From: an uncultured Arachnia sp.
GTDB lineage: Bacteria; Actinomycetota; Actinomycetes; Propionibacteriales; Propionibacteriaceae
Length of the DNA stretch: 41,292 bases
Reading direction: 5' to 3'
NCBI GenBank assembly: GCA_947493995.1
Contig: CANLTJ010000013.1
Location: forward strand, 1 to 41,292
The position numbers were made by a program, and so were the translations under genes. Under the pieces are notes generated by a model that had not been told where the DNA came from, did no database searches, and saw nothing but the letters and a program-made list of their open reading frames with translations. Below are positions 35,494 to 41,292 of this stretch, one piece after another (the first letter of the stretch is position 1; each line of letters starts with the position of its first letter).

Positions 35494-36657
35494 CCCCACA
35501 GGAAGAACTCCTTGAGCGCTACGGCGCCGTCATGATGAATGCCTTCGGCTCGCCGAAACGGGCGTTCTCCCACGGTGAGGGTGTGCACCTCGTGGACGCG
35601 GACGGCAACCGCTACCTCGATCTGCTGGCTGGCATCGCCGTGAATTCGCTCGGTCACGCCCACCCAGCCGTGACGGCGGCCATCACCTCGCAGCTGTCCA
35701 GACTGGGGCACGTCTCCAACTTCTTCGCGACGGAGGGCCAGGTCCGCCTCGCCGAGAGACTCTCTGCAGCGGCCGGTGGCGAAGCTCGGGTCTTCTTCAC
35801 TAACTCCGGGGCCGAAGCCATTGAGGCTGCTTTCAAGGCCACACGCCTGACAGGCCGCACGAAGGTCATTGCCATGGAGGGCTCCTTCCACGGCCGCACG
35901 ATGGGCGCACTGGCGCTGACGCACACGCTGAAGTATCGCGCACCCTTTGAACCGCTCCCGAGCGGTGTGGAGTTCATCGAATTCGGTGACCTCGATGCAC
36001 TGGCCGAAGCAGTCGACGACACCACAGCGGCCGTTCTCCTGGAGGTCATCCAGGGGGAGAACGGGATCGTGGAACTGCCGGAGGGCTACCTGGAGCAGGC
36101 GCGACGCATCACGGAGGAGGCAGGTGCGCTGCTGTGGATCGACGAGGTCCAGACCGGAATTGGCCGCTGCGGTGAACTCCTGCTGCACCGGGCCGATGGC
36201 GTGATGGCGGACCTCGTCACCGTCGCCAAAGGACTCGGCAACGGATTCCCCGTGGGGGCGTGCATCGCGACGGGCAGGGCGGCCCAACTCATCCAGCCGG
36301 GCAACCACGGCTCCACCTTCGGCGGGAACCCGGTGGCTGCTGCGGCAGCCAATGCGGTCCTGGACGAGCTGGAGGCGGGCGTGCTGGAGAATGTGCGAAA
36401 CGTCGGCGACTGGTTGAAGGAATCCATCGAGGGACTGCAACACCCAGGAATCAGCCACGTCCGCGGCCGGGGGCTGCTGCGAGGAGTCGTGCTCACAACC
36501 GACATCGGCCCCGCCGTGGTGGACGCCGCACTGGCAGCAGGATTCGTCATCAATTCGCCAAGACCCCATGTCCTGCGAATTGCCCCACCGCTCGTCATCA
36601 CCACGGATGAACTGCAGCCCTTCGTGGACGCGCTGCCCGATCTTCTGGAGAGTGCAC

Positions 36658-36665
<8 letters not shown>
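35490..36665 (+). CDS. argD: Acetylornithine aminotransferase
   Basis: A 391-residue fold-type I PLP enzyme that transaminates N-acetylglutamate semialdehyde to N-acetylornithine. [20 protein letters not shown] starts the family pattern, [16 protein letters not shown] contacts the phosphate, the Asp of [15 protein letters not shown] holds the pyridine nitrogen, and the Schiff-base Lys is in [15 protein letters not shown] near residue 245. It overlaps argB by 4 bp and argR by 8 bp. Confidence 0.97.
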
Positions 36666-38597
<1,932 letters not shown>

Positions 38598-38617
38598 CCG
38601 CGATGTTGGCACGGCGA

Positions 38618-38623
38618 TAGGGT
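38618..38623 (+). promoter_or_regulatory. -10 box of tyrS
   Basis: TAGGGT lies exactly 7 nt before GTG 38631, fixing that codon rather than GTG 38622 as the start of a leaderless tyrS mRNA. Confidence 0.5.
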
Positions 38624-38630
38624 GTTGAGC

Positions 38631-39884
38631 GTGAATGCTCTGTTTGAGGACCTGAAGTGGCGTGGGCTCATTGCCCATTCAACGGATGAGGAGGCGCTGT
38701 CGGCGCACCTCGACGAGGGACCTGTCAGCTTCTACGTGGGCTTCGATCCCACGGCACCGAGCGTTCATACCGGCAACCTCGTCCAGATGTTGCTTGCCCG
38801 GCGACTGCAACTCGCGGGGCATCGCCCGTACATGCTCGTCGGTGGCGCCACCGGGCTGATTGGTGACCCCAAGGAGTCCGGCGAACGCACGATGAACTCC
38901 GAGGAGGTGGTGGCCGGGTGGGTGAATCGCATCCGAGGCCAGGTGGCGCGTGTGCTCGACTTCGACGGCGAGGCCGCGGCGACGATGGTCAACAACCTTG
39001 ACTGGACCGCGGACATCTCGGTGCTCGACTTCCTCAGGGACGTCGGCAAGCACTTCCCGGTGAACCGGATGCTGGCGCGCGACGTGGTGGCCCGTCGCCT
39101 CGAGGAGGGAATCTCCTACACCGAGTTCAGCTATGTCCTCCTGCAGTCCATGGACTACCGGGAGCTGAACCGGAGATTCGGCGTGTCCCTGCAGACCGGC
39201 GGCAGCGACCAGTGGGGCAACATCACTGCGGGCGTCGAGTTGGTGAGGCGGAGCGATCAGAGAAGAGTCCACGCCATGGCCACGCCCTTGCTGACCAAGG
39301 CCGACGGCACCAAGTTCGGCAAGACCGAGGCGGGCACGGTGTGGCTCGACCCCGATCTCACGAGCACCTACGCCTTCCACCAGTTCTTCCTGAACGCGGA
39401 GGACGCGAAGGTGATCGACTACCTGAAGGTGTTCAGCTTCCGCTCAAGGGAGGAGATTGAGGAGCTTGAGCGCGCCACCGAGGCCGAACCCCACAAGCGA
39501 GCGGCGCAACGTGCACTGGCCGACGATGTGACGGACTTGGTGCACGGCGTGGCTGAACGCGAGGCGGCGGCCTCGGCGGCGAAGGCCCTGTTCGGGCGAG
39601 GTGAACTGAACCAACTCCCCGCACCAACGTTGGAGGGCGTCATGCGCGAGGTGGGGGCCGCGAACATCTCTGCTCTGCCCAGCATCATCGAGGCATTCAC
39701 CCTGGCCGGCCTCGTGGACAGTAAGTCGGCGGCGCGGCGTGCCGTCGCGGAGGGTGGCGCCTACCTGAACAACCAGAAGGTCAGTGACCCCGAGCTCCGA
39801 CTGGGCCCGGAACACCTGCTCGCGGACCGGTTCATCGTCCTGAGGCGCGGACGCAGGACGGTCGGTGGACTCATCCTCGACTGA
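38631..39884 (+). CDS. tyrS: Tyrosyl-tRNA synthetase
   Basis: A 417-residue class Ic synthetase that charges tRNA-Tyr. YVGFDPTAPSVHTGNLVQML contains the HIGH-like HTGN, and KADGTKFGKTEAG is the KMSKS-like loop KFGKT, both of the bacterial TyrRS type. The specificity region QTGGSDQWGNITAG contacts tyrosine. The C-terminal S4-like RNA-binding domain covers about 350-417 (KSAARRAVAEGGAYLNNQKV). It is downstream of argH by 33 bp but seems to have its own promoter. Confidence 0.96.
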   Translation: MNALFEDLKWRGLIAHSTDEEALSAHLDEGPVSFYVGFDPTAPSVHTGNLVQMLLARRLQLAGHRPYMLVGGATGLIGDPKESGERTMNSEEVVAGWVNRIRGQVARVLDFDGEAAATMVNNLDWTADISVLDFLRDVGKHFPVNRMLARDVVARRLEEGISYTEFSYVLLQSMDYRELNRRFGVSLQTGGSDQWGNITAGVELVRRSDQRRVHAMATPLLTKADGTKFGKTEAGTVWLDPDLTSTYAFHQFFLNAEDAKVIDYLKVFSFRSREEIEELERATEAEPHKRAAQRALADDVTDLVHGVAEREAAASAAKALFGRGELNQLPAPTLEGVMREVGAANISALPSIIEAFTLAGLVDSKSAARRAVAEGGAYLNNQKVSDPELRLGPEHLLADRFIVLRRGRRTVGGLILD

Positions 39885-40002
39885 GGTCAGAGTCAACTGC
39901 GACAACCCGTGACCGTAAGCCCACAACCGAAAGTCGTACGACACACCACCACGCCTTCTCGTTCCTCAAGCATCGACCAGGTGAGGAAGCGCGTCGTCCT
40001 TC
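39885..40002. other. Gap between tyrS and the 52-bp array
   Basis: These 118 bp contain no gene and no obvious terminator; the last 20 bp already resemble degenerate repeat sequence. Confidence 0.4.
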
Positions 40003-40366
40003 GATATGCCCGGCTCCTTCGTAGCGGGGCTACTCAGGACACGGTCCTTGGTTCGATATGCCCGGCTCCTTCGTCGCGGGGCTACTCAGGACACGGTCCT
40101 TGGTTCGGTATGCCCGGCTGCTTCGTTGCGGGGCTACTCAGGAGACGGTCCTTGGTTCGGTATGCCCGGCTGCTTCGTTGCGGGGCTACTCAGGAGACGG
40201 TCCTTGGTTCGGTATGCCCGGCTGCTTCGTTGCGGGGCTACTCAGGACACGGTCCTTGGTTCGATTTGCGCGGCTGTTTCGTTGCGGGGCTACTCAGGAC
40301 ACGGTCCGTGGTTCGATTTGCGCGGCTCCTTCGTCGTGGGGCTACTCAGGAACCGATTCTGCTCCC
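40003..40366. repeat. 52-bp tandem repeat array, seven copies
   Basis: Units begin at 40003, 40055, 40107, 40159, 40211, 40263 and 40315; the last diverges after CTACTCAGGA. The consensus runs GGTATGCCCGGCTGCTTCGT, then a TGCGGGGCTACTCAGGA block and GACGGTCCTTGGTTC. Copies differ at a few positions (GATATG, GGTATG or GATTTG starts; CTCC, CTGC or CTGT), suggesting duplication in steps. The unit holds an imperfect CCCGG/GCGGGG stem. There are no unique spacers, so it is not CRISPR. A degenerate piece continues at about 40390-40440. Confidence 0.95.
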
Positions 40367-40373
40367 TGAGTAG

Positions 40374-40711
40374 TCACCGCCAGGAACGAGCGCGACGTAT
40401 CGAACGGAGGCGCCCTTGGTTCGGTACGCCTGCGATCCGGCCGATGTGACGCCATGACTGCCCGATTTGTGATGCGGCCAGGACGCGGGTATATTCAATC
40501 GTGCTCATGGCAGTCACGACGCCCAGCAGGGCGGACAGTCACGAAGCCTCCACAACCACAATCAGTGGGTGGTGTGCGTTCACCGCGAACTCACTCATCC
40601 ATCTGTGCGTGGACCGCGGCCGCATCTGCGTCCAACCGGTGGGTGGAGCAGCTATCCCGCGGCCCGAGTGCCGCGACTTCACAAGAGCATGTGTGGACCG
40701 ACACGACCGTT
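40374..40711. other. Gap between repeat array and rRNA promoters
   Basis: This stretch has a degenerate repeat fragment (CGTATCGAAC and CCTTGGTTCGGTACGCC), then a possible upstream rRNA promoter at 40467-40495. I see no gene; the short frames here cross the promoters and lack family features. Confidence 0.5.
40467..40495 (+). promoter_or_regulatory. Possible upstream rRNA promoter (P0)
   Basis: TTGTGA (40467-40472), a 17-bp spacer and TATATT (40490-40495). The -35 is imperfect; it may serve the rRNA operon or be unrelated. Confidence 0.4.
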
Positions 40712-40740
40712 TTGACAGTCGCCCGGCGCACCCGTATAGT
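40712..40740 (+). promoter_or_regulatory. rRNA promoter P1
   Basis: TTGACA (40712-40717), exactly 17 bp, and TATAGT (40735-40740): a near-consensus promoter about 500 bp upstream of 16S. Confidence 0.85.
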
Positions 40741-40904
40741 AGGTCGGGCCGTTTTCAGCGGCTCATGGCGGCTCCCGGGCTACACACAGCAAAACGGCAA
40801 CAAGCCGAATTGCCTGGTGAAGGCTCGGGGAGTAAGCTTGTAAAGCTGTCTGACAGGACAGCACGAAACAACTCAAACGTGTTGTTCAGGGCTCCAACGT
40901 CAAG

Positions 40905-40933
40905 TTGACAGCCCAATCGACAGCTCGTAGGGT
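40905..40933 (+). promoter_or_regulatory. rRNA promoter P2
   Basis: TTGACA (40905-40910), exactly 17 bp, and TAGGGT (40928-40933), about 300 bp upstream of 16S. Tandem promoters are usual for actinobacterial rRNA operons. Confidence 0.8.
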
Positions 40934-40962
40934 TTTGCCGAGTTGCCCCAAATGCTTCAGTT

Positions 40963-40972
40963 ACCGATCGGT
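40963..40972. promoter_or_regulatory. 10-bp palindrome in the rRNA leader
   Basis: ACCGATCGGT is a perfect palindrome 30 bp after P2. It could be a protein site or a short RNA stem. Confidence 0.3.
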
Positions 40973-41000
40973 TTCTGTGGTGTGAGGTGTGTACCCGATT

Positions 41001-41021
41001 TTTGAGAACTCAACAGTGTGC
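41001..41021 (+). promoter_or_regulatory. Conserved rRNA leader element
   Basis: TTTGAGAACTCAACAGTGTG plus C matches a sequence commonly seen ahead of actinobacterial 16S genes, probably linked to antitermination or leader processing. Confidence 0.6.
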
Positions 41022-41034
41022 TTTAAGTCAATGC

Positions 41035-41236
41035 CAATTTTTTTGTGCTTGCCGCGATTCCCTTGTTTGTTTTTGGGGGGTTGTGGTGGGTTTGGTGGGC
41101 GGACCCTGTTGTTTGGGGTTTGTCTGCTGTTTTTTCCTTTGATTATTTGATGGATGGCCAGTTTTGGTTGTTTTGTCGGGTTTTCGGATTTTTTGTTGAT
41201 GACGTGCATGCCCTGTTTGGGGTGTGTTTGTGTTTT
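41035..41236 (+). other. G/T-rich 16S leader
   Basis: About 200 bp with very few A and C on the plus strand (for example TTGTTTGTTTTTGGGGGGTT), unlike the rest of the window. It would be a G/U-rich RNA with only weak pairing within itself, and is part of the pre-rRNA. Confidence 0.7.
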
Positions 41237-41292
41237 TCGATGGAGAGTTTGATCCTGGCTCAGGACGAACGCTGGCGGCGTGCTTAACACAT
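41237..41292 (+). rRNA. rrs: 16S ribosomal RNA, 5' end (partial)
   Basis: AGAGTTTGATCCTGGCTCAG (from 41244) is the universal 27F site, corresponding to E. coli position 8, so the mature 5' end is near 41237. GACGAACGCTGGCGGCGTGC followed by TTAACACAT is the actinobacterial form. The gene runs off the right edge after 56 nt. Confidence 0.97.

Noticed and set aside
40003..40366. CRISPR array
   Set aside because: The copies are contiguous, with no unique spacers, and no cas genes are near.
39909..40449. Coding frames through the 52-bp array
   Set aside because: Three overlapping frames are open only because of the repeat composition; none has an SD, and they give the same peptides in shifted order.
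40501..40908. A 135-codon frame before the 16S gene
   Set aside because: It contains the near-consensus promoter P1 and ends in P2; no protein features.

Overview
The window looks like a chromosomal segment of a high-GC Gram-positive actinobacterium, most likely a member of the Propionibacteriaceae. Supporting signs are a mycothiol gene (mshC) in its usual actinobacterial neighbourhood (uppP, histidine phosphatase, DUF3090, SCO1664-type protein, mshC, hisE, hisG), a 1126-residue protein that I read as the PPi-dependent PEP carboxykinase known from Propionibacterium, an actinobacterial 16S rRNA 5' end at the right edge, and many start codons placed 6-8 nt behind a TAnnnT box, as in leaderless actinobacterial transcripts. 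I cannot name the genus from sequence alone.

Layout. 1-1.4 kb (minus strand): a cobalamin riboswitch followed by a secreted DUF4430/SCO2322-like protein and then a second secreted protein made of PPVTTT repeats that runs off the left edge. 1.4-5.8 kb: a HAD phosphatase, a small element with inverted termini, and the PPi-PEPCK candidate (minus). 5.9-8.9 kb: a translationally coupled run of a possible 34-codon leader ORF and three glycosyltransferases. 8.9-12.5 kb (minus): a DUF2993/LmeA-like lipoprotein-type protein, a CPBP protease, a bPH/PLDc_N membrane protein, a TetR regulator and an orphan. 12.6-16 kb: a CPA2 antiporter fused to a UBP zinc finger, a MntA-HepT toxin-antitoxin pair and tRNA-Leu(GAG).

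16-24.2 kb: uppP with an aldo/keto reductase on the minus strand, and divergently the phosphatase-DUF3090-SCO1664-mshC-hisE-hisG-PH run, then a membrane protein and an SseB-like protein. 24.4-30.5 kb: a translation operon, infC-rpmI-rplT-rRNA methyltransferase-pheS-pheT, led by an attenuator and a probable AUC start codon for IF3. 30.7-32.3 kb: a double GNAT and a TetR regulator. 32.3-38.6 kb: argCJBD-argR-argH, tightly overlapped and headed by an ArgR operator; argF and argG are not in the cluster. 38.6-39.9 kb: tyrS. 39.9-41.3 kb: a 52-bp tandem repeat array, then an rRNA promoter region with up to three promoters, a long G/T-rich leader and the first ~56 nt of 16S rRNA.

The parts that most reward a second look are the B12-riboswitch-controlled secreted protein pair at the left edge, the IF3 leader, the antiporter-zinc finger fusion, the 34-codon leader ORF behind an SD-containing 8-bp repeat, and the two tandem repeat arrays. 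Most of the remainder is conserved housekeeping sequence.
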